Origin: Veillonella sp. KGMB01456
GTDB taxonomy: Bacteria; Bacillota; Negativicutes; Veillonellales; Veillonellaceae
Length of the DNA stretch: 41,698 bases
Direction of reading: 5' to 3'
Assembly (NCBI RefSeq): GCF_023051165.1
Contig: NZ_JALKIG010000017.1
Span: 1-41,698, forward strand
Positions 6,254 to 15,209 of the stretch are shown here, one piece after another. Numbering within the stretch: position 1 is the stretch's first letter; each line of letters starts with the position of its first letter. A model generated the notes under the pieces. That model had not been told where the DNA came from. It made no database searches and worked only from the letters and a program-made list of their open reading frames with translations. The position numbers and the translations under genes were made by a program.

Positions 6254-7585
6254 TTAAATACCGGCAACCAACCAATTTACACCGCGTTCACCTTCTCCAT
6301 TTTGGGTGTGTAAACCGATTTGCAAAGATGTAGTATCAGCGGTTGCTCCGGCTACAAATTGCCATGATGGATTAGCCCCCTGTGCCGGGTCGTCCCATGC
6401 AATCAGCGGCTTAAATGCTTTATTTGTAAAATTAATTGGGAATGGTATTGTCTTTACTTGCCGTTCAGGAATTATATTCCATCCACCTTGGATAATTAAC
6501 CCTCCAAAGAGTCGCCCAAGGCTTATTGACCAAGCATTCGGATTATCAAAATTGTACTTAACTCCAAACTGTGACAATGTCTCCGAACCGATAGCATCCA
6601 TAACACCTTTGATAAAATTTCGGTCTGTCAAAAACGACAATAAAGCCGATTTAACAAATGACGTACTCGCCGCTTGCGTATCATTAGAGCTAGATGATGC
6701 AGTAGGTACTCGTGGCGTACCGGTGAATGTCGGAGAGCTTAACGGAGCCTTAAGGGCTAATAAATTAGTAATAGTCGTTGCAAAATTAGGATCGTCACCT
6801 AATGCAGCCGCCAGCTTATCGAGAGTATCCAGTGTTCCCGGTGCCGAATTAATCAGCTTGGCTACTGCCGATGCGATCTCTCGGAACACGTACGCTGTAG
6901 ATGCAATACGAGTCGAGTTATCTCCGGAACTCGCTGTTGTCGTATACGTCGCGTTAGTGGCCGATGTGGCACTGCCCGCGTGTGCGACATTATCAATCGT
7001 AATAGTCGTACTTGTATTATCGCCTTTAGTAATCTGGAATGTGGCATCATTTACACGAGTCACATTTTTAACAAAGTTATTAAAAATAACCTCGTGGGAA
7101 GATGTATCGGCATCATGATCCTCTAATTCCTCACGAGTAGCGTACTGCTGAGAGTTGAATTTAACGATTACATTAACTTGAGCATCAACCCCAAGGGCTA
7201 TCGTTACACGTTTCTCGTTATATTGAGACGATGCCGGTGTGTAAGATGCATTCGATGCATACGTATAAGCGAATAAATATTCTTGCCCGTTCTGTCCTAC
7301 TTTAGCGTATACGCCTAATTCGCGTACATAGAAGCCCGTTTTGATCTTAGAGTTATCATACACAGTCGTTAAATATAGCGTATCTTCTTCTCGACGCTTC
7401 TTAGTAACACCGCTCTCAATAACCTTGTGAATAAGGCCGGTAAATAATTCCTGCTGTGCGTCTTGTTGCTTGACGCCATCGCCCCACTCTACGCGGGTAA
7501 AATAAAGTGCTTTCTCTTCAGCAAGTGCCTGAGTTATCATCGCACGCCCTCGGATTGTAGGCACTATCGGATCATATTGACTCAT
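6254..7585 (-). CDS. Tail fibre protein with switchable C-terminus
   Basis: 443 residues. The first ~150 residues match the phage tail-collar fibre N-terminal domain (start MSQYDPIVPTIRGRAMITQAL, then KIKTGFYVRELGVYAK), which attaches to the baseplate. Residues ~205-325 hold two fibre repeats with the pattern S-x-DNSTRIASTAYV and SSNDTQAASTSFV. Residues 366-443, after GGLIIQGG, are the variable tip inside the invertible segment. The ATG has a good ribosome binding site (ATAGGAGG) and overlaps the end of the XkdU-like gene. The order baseplate J, XkdU-like, fibre is canonical. The tip probably sets the receptor recognised. Confidence 0.88.
   Translation of the reverse strand: MSQYDPIVPTIRGRAMITQALAEEKALYFTRVEWGDGVKQQDAQQELFTGLIHKVIESGVTKKRREEDTLYLTTVYDNSKIKTGFYVRELGVYAKVGQNGQEYLFAYTYASNASYTPASSQYNEKRVTIALGVDAQVNVIVKFNSQQYATREELEDHDADTSSHEVIFNNFVKNVTRVNDATFQITKGDNTSTTITIDNVAHAGSATSATNATYTTTASSGDNSTRIASTAYVFREIASAVAKLINSAPGTLDTLDKLAAALGDDPNFATTITNLLALKAPLSSPTFTGTPRVPTASSSSNDTQAASTSFVKSALLSFLTDRNFIKGVMDAIGSETLSQFGVKYNFDNPNAWSISLGRLFGGLIIQGGWNIIPERQVKTIPFPINFTNKAFKPLIAWDDPAQGANPSWQFVAGATADTTSLQIGLHTQNGEGERGVNWLVAGI
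6482..6495 (-). repeat. Right inverted repeat of the fibre switch, inside the fibre gene
   Basis: On the minus strand this reads TTATCCAAGGTGGA and encodes part of Ile-Ile-Gln-Gly-Gly (fibre residues 364-368). It is the partner of 5988-6001. Flanking bases on both sides diverge, so the shared block is 14 bases with one mismatch. Confidence 0.8.
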
Positions 7586-8207
7586 GATTACCTCCTATAA
7601 ATACATTGTCAAAAACACTAACCGAGCCGGCATAGGCTACCGGTGCCCTGCCCGTATCAATATCGCCATCGGCACCTTTTTCGATGGACAAAATATCAAA
7701 TTCTGAGACCGCACCGGCATAAAAAAATTGCCCCTGCGTAAAAAACGCATGAGCAATTAAATATGTCAGATGAGCCGGTTTATAGAAATCCACGATAGCC
7801 CGTAATTCATCGAGGACTATCATCGTTTCCATGTCAATCCGGAACACGCCCGGAGCAACATTCTCGACGAGAGTAGCATCCTTGGTGAAAACTACAGAAT
7901 CGATCAGGGACTGCATACGGTTATTTGTCACCGTATCGCGAGCACGGATTTTCCGCAATAGTGCGATACGTCTGTTTTCTATGGTGCCGGTAGACGGTAA
8001 CGCATATACACGCTCCCAATCCGCTAGCCCCCAGGTTGCAGTCTCAACAAAAAACTGCTTAGCAATATCGATAACCTTTAATCGGTACTGTTCATGTTCA
8101 TACGACAAAGTACCTTGCACCGCATTAAATGATTTGTCTTTTGCTAAGAACTTAGGCAAGTATCGCATAACATCGACTTTATACGTACGTAACAACTCAA
8201 ATATCAT
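7572..8207 (-). CDS. xkdU: Baseplate protein, XkdU/YmfQ-like (DUF2313)
   Basis: 211 residues. The N-terminal MRYLPKFLAKDKSFNAVQGTL and the middle segment ADWERVYALPSTGTIENRRIALLRKIRARDTVT are characteristic of DUF2313 proteins, the equivalents of Mu gp48 that link the baseplate wedge to the fibre. It overlaps baseplate J by four bases and the fibre by fourteen. The C-terminal extension (AGAVSEFDILSIEKGADGD ... AGSVSVFDNVF) contains a short internal duplication, A-G-(A/S)-V-S-x-F-D. Confidence 0.85.
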   Translation of the reverse strand: MIFELLRTYKVDVMRYLPKFLAKDKSFNAVQGTLSYEHEQYRLKVIDIAKQFFVETATWGLADWERVYALPSTGTIENRRIALLRKIRARDTVTNNRMQSLIDSVVFTKDATLVENVAPGVFRIDMETMIVLDELRAIVDFYKPAHLTYLIAHAFFTQGQFFYAGAVSEFDILSIEKGADGDIDTGRAPVAYAGSVSVFDNVFIGGNHESI

Positions 8208-9217
8208 TCAATACGCACCTCCCCGATTACGGGCAGTTCTTCATCTGAAAGGGCTACATTCGTCGCATTCCCGTTAAGCAATAACGCCGTATAATCTTCT
8301 ACACCGGTAGTATGGAAGATAATATCGCCGATTTTAGCAATACTTACATAGCTAGTGGTTATGTTTTTGAAATAATCGACTACGGCGGCCTTGATACTAT
8401 CCTTATCAGCAAATCCGTTAATTTTAACCGAAATGTCGATTACTTTTTTTGATGCGGATATAACCGTAATTTGAGCACCAATTGGTCGGACTGTTTCAAT
8501 ATAGTCGGTTACTCGCTTAATCAATTCAGCATTAGCCGTATCACGATTGGCATCAACGATAATAACCTTTACCGTATTCGGGCCATTCCAGGTTGGCAAC
8601 ACACTCGCAGAACCGACGCCCGGAACAGCTAACGCCCACTCCAGATAGTGCGATTTATTACCGGTAGTGCCTGGATTGCGAACATGGAGTAAATAACGAG
8701 CAAGGAGTGCCTTATCGGTTTCCCCGTCATAGCCACCATAGGTAGCCTCCGAATTAGTTACATCGCGTATGCCCGGAATTGACACGGATATAGTATTAAT
8801 CGCACCGGCCGCCACGTTTCCGTTTGTCCCAGCTACCACAGCCTTTACTGGTATAGTAGCCGTAGTATTAACTGTTACAGATTCTTCAGTTTCAAACTGT
8901 ATGCCGGTTTCAGTAGCGAATTGGCAGCCTTTAGGTATTTCGCCACTGCCGGATACAGTGACGGTACCCGTAGCCTTTACGGCCAATTTTCGAATAACAC
9001 CGGCTTCCGCTGCACGAGCTGTCAGGAAATCTCCCCATGCTGTATCAGCGAAGGCAGCATTATATAATTGTTCCAGTTCAACTTCTACTTTTCCGAATTC
9101 AATCGAATTTGAAGAAAAAACATCATATTCGAAGGTCCCTTCAATATTACTAACCGGTAGTTCCGAATAGGATTGTAGTTCTTTTAAAATTTCGGCTTGG
9201 TCTCTCGCTTTATACAT
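8204..9217 (-). CDS. xkdT: Baseplate J-like protein (XkdT)
   Basis: 337 residues with the family core: ARAAEAGVIRKLAVKATGTV, GTNGNVAAGAINTI, DGETDKALLARYLLHVRNPGTTGNKSHY and ALAVPGVGSASVLPTWNGPNTVKV. These are the standard motifs of Mu gp47/P2 J wedge proteins. It forms the baseplate wedge with the gp25-like and XkdU-like proteins. It overlaps both neighbours slightly, as usual for this operon. Confidence 0.92.
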   Translation of the reverse strand: MYKARDQAEILKELQSYSELPVSNIEGTFEYDVFSSNSIEFGKVEVELEQLYNAAFADTAWGDFLTARAAEAGVIRKLAVKATGTVTVSGSGEIPKGCQFATETGIQFETEESVTVNTTATIPVKAVVAGTNGNVAAGAINTISVSIPGIRDVTNSEATYGGYDGETDKALLARYLLHVRNPGTTGNKSHYLEWALAVPGVGSASVLPTWNGPNTVKVIIVDANRDTANAELIKRVTDYIETVRPIGAQITVISASKKVIDISVKINGFADKDSIKAAVVDYFKNITTSYVSIAKIGDIIFHTTGVEDYTALLLNGNATNVALSDEELPVIGEVRIE

Positions 9218-9638
9218 TTACGTTCACCTCTCCATATATAGTAGTTAATATGATGTCGGCCACCACAGTATCAGCATCAGTAGTGGTAAACTCAACAGAA
9301 TCAATACTGAGGATATACGGGTTAACCATTAAACACTCAACGATAACACGTTTAAGTTCCAAGTACCGTTCTTTGACCTGCATTACCTTACCGATAAACG
9401 GTTTAACTTCAATGCCGTATTGCCACGAATAAGCCAGATACTGATAGCGTTCCGTCTGGAGCGCCTTGCCTACCCAAACCTTAATAGCGTCATTTTCGGT
9501 AACGATTTTTTGCTTTCCGTTAGAATCGTATTTGAAATTATCGGTGTCGAAGTCCCAATCAAATTCAACAAAAGTAGGTAGTTTTTTAGCTTCTTCAACA
9601 GGATTAAAGCCTGTCACAAATGGATAGGCATCACTCAT
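9210..9638 (-). CDS. xkdS: Baseplate gp25-like protein (XkdS, DUF2634)
   Basis: 142 residues. The central motif DAIKVWVGKALQTERYQYLAYSWQYG and the PFIGKV that follows are the DUF2634 signature, PBSX XkdS, a functional relative of T4 gp25 in the baseplate wedge. Stop and start codons overlap those of the adjacent baseplate genes. Confidence 0.9.
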   Translation of the reverse strand: MSDAYPFVTGFNPVEEAKKLPTFVEFDWDFDTDNFKYDSNGKQKIVTENDAIKVWVGKALQTERYQYLAYSWQYGIEVKPFIGKVMQVKERYLELKRVIVECLMVNPYILSIDSVEFTTTDADTVVADIILTTIYGEVNVNV

Positions 9639-10069
9639 ACTAATCGCACCACCTTATCCTCAATCAAGTACAATTGGTCTTCTTGGCCACCGGGATTATA
9701 AACCGGAATAACGGATACTCGATCACCGGGCTTAAGTGTATCGGTGTAAATGATATTATCCGTGTACGGGTTATCAATATCGTGAGTATGGCTTGCAAAT
9801 GCAGGCATACCACTGCCGCCCGCTCGTGGTTGAGTTTCCGACTTAATCACGCCCTTAGCAGTACGTTCGTACCCTACGAGCAAGTATTCACTGATGTACA
9901 CATCTTCTTTTGTCAGAATGATGTCGTTAAGTTGTACCTTTATATCAGGTGGCGATGCTATCACAACACCTATCATAGTTTGTCGTGGCCTTGCATCTTG
10001 GGCAATCCCCGTTACCATATCAACAAGCTTAGCCGCCGATTGTGCGGCCGTAGGAATTTGTTCCGGCAT
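9635..10069 (-). CDS. xkdR: Baseplate protein, XkdR-like (DUF2577)
   Basis: 144 residues with an N-terminal helix, then a beta-rich OB-like body (IGVVIASPPDIKVQLNDIILTKEDVYISEYLLVGYER) and ending LKPGDRVSVIPVYNPGGQEDQLYLIEDKVVRL, which fits DUF2577. A His-containing ASHTHDIDNPYTDNIIYTDTL segment is typical of the group. It is placed between hub (XkdQ) and gp25-like gene as in PBSX. Confidence 0.85.
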   Translation of the reverse strand: MPEQIPTAAQSAAKLVDMVTGIAQDARPRQTMIGVVIASPPDIKVQLNDIILTKEDVYISEYLLVGYERTAKGVIKSETQPRAGGSGMPAFASHTHDIDNPYTDNIIYTDTLKPGDRVSVIPVYNPGGQEDQLYLIEDKVVRLV

Positions 10070-11061
10070 TAGCTGCCTCCTTCCTTATTCTTATCAGGAT
10101 CCTGTTCATCCATAAGATTTTCAAATTCGAGCTCGACCTTCATCGTATGTACGCCATCACTAAATGAATGATGGTCGGACTTAACCCAAAATTGACCGGT
10201 TAAATTAGCGATACTGTCGCTAATCTTAATCGAATACGAAGACTTGACCGCATAATCACCGAGTAATTCCAACACACCGGTTCGTTCAGGTCCTTTTAGT
10301 AATGCTTTTACAGCTTCTTGAGTATTCACCTTTGGATTCGTTTTATATACATCCTGAATCATGGAATACTTCTTAATATCATCCGTATTCTGCTGATAAC
10401 CGACCAAGTTTCCTTGCTCATCAGTTATACGGACCGAGTTAACCATGTTTTCGATGCTTTCCCGGTAGGTACTGTTATTAGTATTCACATACTGACTAGC
10501 CTCGAACGACTCAATAAGGCTTCCTTTTTCAATGACGTCTAAGCTATCACCCTTCATAAGCATTTGGTACTTTTTACCGGTTGATTTGGATAGTTGAGTA
10601 TAGGCCATCATAATTATCTGATAGCCTGTTTTTTCGGCCGCAATATAGCTTATTTTTTTATCCGTCTTGGGCAAGGTACCAACCTTTACCCCTAATTCAG
10701 CACATACGCCTTTTACAATATCCTCGGCCAATACATTAACAAATTTCTTAGTAGTTTTGGATTTACAAAGAATAAATAGATTGTCATAGCATCGAACGGA
10801 AACTAATGAATTTTCAGTATTGCGTTCCACTGAGTATATATTGCCCTGGAATTGTAACTGTCCATCTTCGTCGTAACCATAAATCGTTTGGCCACAATCC
10901 AAAGAATGGACGGGAATCAACGCATCCCGCCCATCTTGAACATATGAAAATTCCAAAACTCTAGCCACTTGAATACGTGAGCCGCTCCATTCTACTTTCT
11001 GAACTACGGTCGACATATCCACATCGGCGCCAGTGTCGCTAGATTTATATTTAATAATCAT
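10069..11061 (-). CDS. xkdQ: Tail hub protein, XkdQ-like
   Basis: 330 residues, with the hub or late-control D-like fold suggested by the N-terminal VQKVEWSGSRIQVARVLEFSY and YDNLFILCKSKTTKKFVNVLAEDIVKGVCAELGV, then a long beta-rich remainder. XkdQ forms the trimeric hub between tube and spike. It follows the XkdP-like gene after two bases and overlaps the XkdR-like start by one base. Confidence 0.88.
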   Translation of the reverse strand: MIIKYKSSDTGADVDMSTVVQKVEWSGSRIQVARVLEFSYVQDGRDALIPVHSLDCGQTIYGYDEDGQLQFQGNIYSVERNTENSLVSVRCYDNLFILCKSKTTKKFVNVLAEDIVKGVCAELGVKVGTLPKTDKKISYIAAEKTGYQIIMMAYTQLSKSTGKKYQMLMKGDSLDVIEKGSLIESFEASQYVNTNNSTYRESIENMVNSVRITDEQGNLVGYQQNTDDIKKYSMIQDVYKTNPKVNTQEAVKALLKGPERTGVLELLGDYAVKSSYSIKISDSIANLTGQFWVKSDHHSFSDGVHTMKVELEFENLMDEQDPDKNKEGGS

Positions 11062-11063
11062 AA

Positions 11064-11759
11064 CTACACCTTCAACTTTCGGATCTTCGTTACGTTATTA
11101 ATGACTAACCCCGTCAAATTATTGCTTTCAACTACACGTCGCCAGTGCTTATAATCACCATAAGCTTTTTTGGCCACGTCCAAAACATCCGCCGCTTTAC
11201 TAACCATAGTAGCCGTCGTTGCATTAACCTCGCCTGGTCTAGTGCGCAATCCGGTAGCCGCTTCGATTTGATTACTGTTGTTGGCCAACGGTGTGTTTAA
11301 ATCTTTATGTTCGGTTAAGCTTAGACTGTAATAAATATCGCCACTACCATCACGTTTATCGCAATCAAAAGAACCAATACCGACCGCTAAATTAACATCA
11401 AGTCCTGTGATAATAATTCGTACCGGAAGTCGTAGTTCTTTCCACTTTTTAATAAGAGCCATACATTCGGCAGGCTCTTTATTTTCTCCAACAACAAAAG
11501 GATACTCCCGTCGAGGATTAGGGAAAAATGAGCTAAAGGAAATAGTTTGTAGCTTAGGCATTCCAAACACTAAGATTTCGCCCACCTGTGTAACGTTCAT
11601 TACTTTGTTGTTTTGGCCGTCCGTTAAATTAATTTTGCTAGGCGTAACCGGCAGAACAAACCGTTCGCCCTGACAAGATAACACGACAGTTTCTCGTTCA
11701 CGGCTAGCCCTTAATAGCGCTATAGATAGCATATTTAATATGGATCCTAATCCTGCCAT
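11064..11759 (-). CDS. xkdP: XkdP-like tail protein with C-terminal LysM-like domain
   Basis: 231 residues. The body (FVLPVTPSKINLTDGQNNKVMNVTQVGEI, then ISFSSFFPNPRREYPFV) is that of PBSX XkdP and T4 gp53-like proteins. The end (ADVLDVAKKAYGDYKHWRRVVESNNL) is a degenerate LysM repeat. It joins hub and baseplate. Its ATG overlaps the tape measure stop by one base. Confidence 0.87.
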   Translation of the reverse strand: MAGLGSILNMLSIALLRASRERETVVLSCQGERFVLPVTPSKINLTDGQNNKVMNVTQVGEILVFGMPKLQTISFSSFFPNPRREYPFVVGENKEPAECMALIKKWKELRLPVRIIITGLDVNLAVGIGSFDCDKRDGSGDIYYSLSLTEHKDLNTPLANNSNQIEAATGLRTRPGEVNATTATMVSKAADVLDVAKKAYGDYKHWRRVVESNNLTGLVINNVTKIRKLKV

Positions 11760-14650
11760 TAATACGCACCTCCATAGTTAGCCTTACTTTGTTCAAATAA
11801 ACTTACAATCTTATAGGCGATTTTATCGATATCGGCTTCTTCTCGTACCACAAAGGTATTACCGGAGATTGACACACTTGTACTTCCTGATTGACTAACA
11901 GGTGTAGGAGCGTTCACCGTAATATTTGGTGAACTACCTAAGTTGGCCAACTCTTTTTGAAGCAATTGAACCGTAGTCGCATGTGGATAGATTCGAGACT
12001 TATTCGGCAACTCGATTAACTCGCCACCACGTTCGTTAATTTCAGTCCAACCACCTCGGAACGAAGTAGTACCGGTAGCATTATGGTCTGCACCGCCCCT
12101 AGGATTCCAACCCGTGATACTAGAACCGCGGTCTCTCCATTCAGCTACTTTATTGCTTAAAGGTGTCCAAATATTTTCATCGAACCAGCTTGTCACACCG
12201 GACCAACCCCTTTTAATAATATCGATACCGCCATTTATCCCGGATGCAATAATCGAACCGGCTGTTTCAGCCGCACTGGATATTGGTTGCCAAACATTGC
12301 CGTCAAACCAATTCGCAACAGGTTCCCAATAAACCTTTACACCATCCCAAGCCGCGCCGGCATATCCGCTAATAGTGTCCCATGTGGCACTGGCGGCATC
12401 GCTAATAGGTGTCCACACATTATCGTTTACCCATTGCACCCCAGCATCCCAATAAGGGCTTATTCCTTCCCACAGGGTAGCTCCAATACCGACAATTACG
12501 TTAATAGTATCAATAAAACCATCAGTTAACGGTTGAGCAAAATCTTTGATGCTTTCGAATCCATTATTGAGCGATGTTTTCATTGCTTCCCAATCGATAT
12601 TAGCAAGCCAATCACCTACTGCATCGCCGCCTATGAATCCGAGGGCACCGCCTAACAATCCACCGATAGCGGCTCCAGGTGCGGCACCTACACCGCCAAA
12701 CAAGCTACCGATAGCGCCACCGGCCATTGCTCCGACTTTACCACCGGCCCACATACCGGCCAGACCACCGGCACCTTTTACCGTGGCTTTGGCTTTGTCA
12801 TCTGCTGTAGCAATATTATAAGCAGTAGCCCCTATAGCAACGGCAGCTCCGCCACGTTGTAGCCACTTACCTCCATTACCGCCCATGAATTTCATGAACT
12901 TTTGCCAAGGACCCATAGCCGCCGCTCCTTTCGCGGCGCCTCCAGATGCACCGGGCTGTTGTAATCCCGGTAAGCCACCCTTGACTATTACGTTAGTTGC
13001 ATTAACCGTCATGGTATCCATATCGGCATCAGCTCCACCCCCTAAACCGCCCGGAGCAGAACCCCTTCCACCGAAGAGATTTCTAATACCTTTGTAACCT
13101 TTATACGCACCGTAGCCAATACCTGCTAACGCTCCGATAGCTAATATAGAGCCCTCACCATCTAGTTTAGTCGCTTTTTTAACTAAATCTTCAAACGCTT
13201 CACCAACGGTTTTAAGCACAGCTTTAATTGACAAGCCGTTCTTCTCGACATCTTCGCTAAAATGAGATAAGAGTTTATCCACTTCTTTAACGAAAGAGCG
13301 TATACCTTCAATGTTATCGCCCTTCATCAAGTTCATGACAAAGCTATCCCAGTCACCACCGAGGGCTTCTAAGTCACCAAATAAGTTATCCTGGCGTCTA
13401 TCGGCCATTCGTTTAGCGGCTCCATTGGCATTGTCGATAGCTTCAGTCAGTGTTTTATATTTTTCCGGCGCCGCGTTAACAATAGCTAACAAGCCGGACA
13501 TACCTTCCTGACCGGATAACATGGATGCATATTGCGCTTGTTGGTCCTTGCTCAATCCGGCGAAGCCTTTTCGTAAGTCATCTAGTACCGTACGGAACGG
13601 TTTAATGTTTCCGGATGCATCGGTAAGTGACACGCCCAATTTAGCCATCGCCTCCGCAGATTGCTTTGTAGGCGAGGCCATGCGTGTTAATAAACTACGT
13701 AATGCGGTACCGGCTTGTTCACCTTTAATACCGGAATCGGCCATAGTACCAATCGCAATAGACGCATCTTCAATCGTATATCCCAAGGCACCGGCAAGCG
13801 GAGCGACATACTTAAATGTGTAGCCCATTTTGGCTACGTCCGTATTTGACTTAGTCGCTGTAGCAGCTAATACGTCAGCAAAATGTCCGGCTTGTTCCGC
13901 TTTCAGCCCAAACGCACTCATAGAATCTGTAACAATATCCGAAACAAGACCTAAATCTTCATTACTAGCAGCCGCTAGATACATAGTACCTTCTAAGCCG
14001 CTCAGCATTTCCTGCGTATTCCAGCCGGCCATACCCATATACATTAATGCATCCGCTGCTTCTTTAGCACTAAACTTTGTATCGGCACCCATCTGCATGG
14101 CTTTTTTAGTTAATGCTTCAAAATCTTCACCGACAGCACCACTAATCGCCCCTACGGCCGACATCTGCTGTTCAAATTCGCCGTATTGCTTGATACTCTC
14201 ATAGGCGCCAAAACCAATACCGGCTGTTCCTAACATGCCTGCAGATGTGCCCCTTAACATACCGGAGCCGATTCCGGTAAGCGATTGTTTGATTTTATTA
14301 ATTCCTTGATTCTGACGGATATTAACCGTGGCCGTATACACTTTACCACGAATACTTTCGAGCTGTGATTTAACCCTATTTACTACGCTAGTAGCCTTAT
14401 CTTTAACCCCTAATGTGACGTTATAACTACCGCTTTTCAGGCCGCTAAGTTTTGTTTTAAGGTTGGTAGTCTTAGTTGTTAAATCTTTTACCGCACTACC
14501 GGCTTTTGAGGTAGCACTGTTTACGCCATTCAAACTCAGTCGATTGGCGGTTTCCTCTAACTGCTTAAGACCATTTTTAGCTTTTTTAGCTGTAATGGTC
14601 ATATTATCCTTCAGCTCTATCGATGCGGATAATTTTACGTCATCGGCCAT
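11759..14650 (-). CDS. Tail tape measure protein
   Basis: 963 residues. Residues ~150-420 contain the TP901-type tape measure core (YGEFEQQMSAVGAISGA, DTKFSAKEAADALMYMGMAGW, GIKGEQAGTALRSLLTRMASPT). A long Gly/Ala-rich hydrophobic stretch (~610-690; GAMAGGAIGSLFGGVGAAPG) may insert in the membrane at DNA ejection. Trp-rich repeats follow (WEGISPYWDAGVQWVNDNVWTPIS and related units, each about 30 residues). The C-terminus (FRGGWTEINERGGELIELP) is conserved in the family. Length sets the tail length. Its start overlaps the -1 frame extension of the chaperone gene. Confidence 0.93.
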   Translation of the reverse strand: MADDVKLSASIELKDNMTITAKKAKNGLKQLEETANRLSLNGVNSATSKAGSAVKDLTTKTTNLKTKLSGLKSGSYNVTLGVKDKATSVVNRVKSQLESIRGKVYTATVNIRQNQGINKIKQSLTGIGSGMLRGTSAGMLGTAGIGFGAYESIKQYGEFEQQMSAVGAISGAVGEDFEALTKKAMQMGADTKFSAKEAADALMYMGMAGWNTQEMLSGLEGTMYLAAASNEDLGLVSDIVTDSMSAFGLKAEQAGHFADVLAATATKSNTDVAKMGYTFKYVAPLAGALGYTIEDASIAIGTMADSGIKGEQAGTALRSLLTRMASPTKQSAEAMAKLGVSLTDASGNIKPFRTVLDDLRKGFAGLSKDQQAQYASMLSGQEGMSGLLAIVNAAPEKYKTLTEAIDNANGAAKRMADRRQDNLFGDLEALGGDWDSFVMNLMKGDNIEGIRSFVKEVDKLLSHFSEDVEKNGLSIKAVLKTVGEAFEDLVKKATKLDGEGSILAIGALAGIGYGAYKGYKGIRNLFGGRGSAPGGLGGGADADMDTMTVNATNVIVKGGLPGLQQPGASGGAAKGAAAMGPWQKFMKFMGGNGGKWLQRGGAAVAIGATAYNIATADDKAKATVKGAGGLAGMWAGGKVGAMAGGAIGSLFGGVGAAPGAAIGGLLGGALGFIGGDAVGDWLANIDWEAMKTSLNNGFESIKDFAQPLTDGFIDTINVIVGIGATLWEGISPYWDAGVQWVNDNVWTPISDAASATWDTISGYAGAAWDGVKVYWEPVANWFDGNVWQPISSAAETAGSIIASGINGGIDIIKRGWSGVTSWFDENIWTPLSNKVAEWRDRGSSITGWNPRGGADHNATGTTSFRGGWTEINERGGELIELPNKSRIYPHATTVQLLQKELANLGSSPNITVNAPTPVSQSGSTSVSISGNTFVVREEADIDKIAYKIVSLFEQSKANYGGAY

Positions 14651-15197
14651 TTGCTACCCCCTTTCGCCTGTAATTGCATTTGTGCCTTTATTACTTCGAG
14701 CTTATATTTTTCTTCTAGCTTCATTGCCTCATAACAAAATATCCGCTCTAACAACGGTAAACTGAAAAAATAGGATAGAGGATGACCTTTTAATAAAAGA
14801 TAGGCGGCCGTAGCCGCCTCCCAGTCATCCTCAATTAGTTTTTTACAGTTTCGTGCACCTTAGTTTCGATGTTCACACCAAAGCCCGCTGTTTTCATAAT
14901 AGCCTTAGAGATAGCATACACTTCGCCGGCATCAAATAACTTGCCTACAATATCAAACGGAGATGCGCAATTATAGGCTTCTAACAATGCCGTGTCCTTT
15001 AAATTTGGTTCAACTACGCTATTAATGATGAGATATTCATCACTAGCGTCCGTCAATTCCATAGCTTCGGTAGCCAATGTGTCGGATGGTTTTGCAACGG
15101 TAATGACACCGATAGAAGTAGTTAAGTCGTATAATTCTTTTTTCTTATTAGATAACGCTTCTTTTTTTGCAATTAAATCTTTAACGCTAATAGCCAT
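14635..15197 (-). CDS. xkdN: Tail assembly chaperone, XkdN plus -1 frameshift extension
   Basis: The zero-frame product (14835-15197, 120 residues, XkdN-like, start MAISVKDLIAKKEALS) stops at TAA right after the slippery heptamer A-AAA-AAC at 14844-14838. A -1 shift continues through LIEDDWEAATAAYLLLKGHPL ... to TAA at 14637-14635. This adds 67 residues for a 187-residue fusion. A perfect 7-bp GC-rich hairpin lies 18 bases downstream. Paired short and long chaperones made by frameshifting in the gene before the tape measure are a well known feature of tailed phages. The extension has no start signal of its own. In PBSX the equivalent second part is annotated as XkdO. Confidence 0.88.
14802..14819 (-). 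promoter_or_regulatory. Frameshift-stimulating hairpin
   Basis: AGGCGGC / GCCGCCT forms a perfect 7-bp stem with a 4-base loop, downstream of the A-AAA-AAC slip site (14838-14844). The spacing of 18 bases is longer than the textbook 5-9 but still within what is seen in phages. A second role as a simple pause structure is possible. Confidence 0.65.
14838..14844 (-). promoter_or_regulatory. -1 ribosomal frameshift slippery site A-AAA-AAC
   Basis: Read on the minus strand, the zero frame is GTA-AAA-AAC-TAA. The heptamer A-AAA-AAC is the best bacterial -1 slippery sequence and lies directly before the stop of the XkdN-like chaperone. Confidence 0.85.
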
Positions 15198-15209
15198 ATT
15201 GTGAGCCTC

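Larger units (their letters stand above)
5988..6495. mobile_element. Invertible DNA segment carrying two alternative tail-fibre C-termini
   Basis: A 508-bp interval bounded by inverted repeats TTAYCCAAGGTGGA. Reading inward from each repeat gives an open frame of exactly 78 codons ending in TAA. One is joined to the fibre gene (minus strand, 6490-6254) and the other is unattached (plus strand, 5993-6229). The two stops are 24 bases apart, tail-to-tail. Reciprocal recombination at the core would replace residues 366-443 of the fibre and keep both frame and length. This is the architecture of the Mu/P1 fibre switches and the R64 PilV shufflon. The recombinase of the cassette is the tyrosine type gene immediately to the left. 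The two-state inversion is inferred; only one orientation is present in this sequence. Confidence 0.8.

Noticed and set aside
5988..7585. Diversity-generating retroelement acting on the fibre tip
   Set aside because: No reverse transcriptase gene and no template repeat in the window. The two tips differ throughout rather than at selected adenines.
12546..13097. Plus-strand Pro/Ala-rich open frames opposite the tape measure gene
   Set aside because: They are mirror images of the Gly/Ala-rich minus-strand gene, with no ribosome binding site or family.
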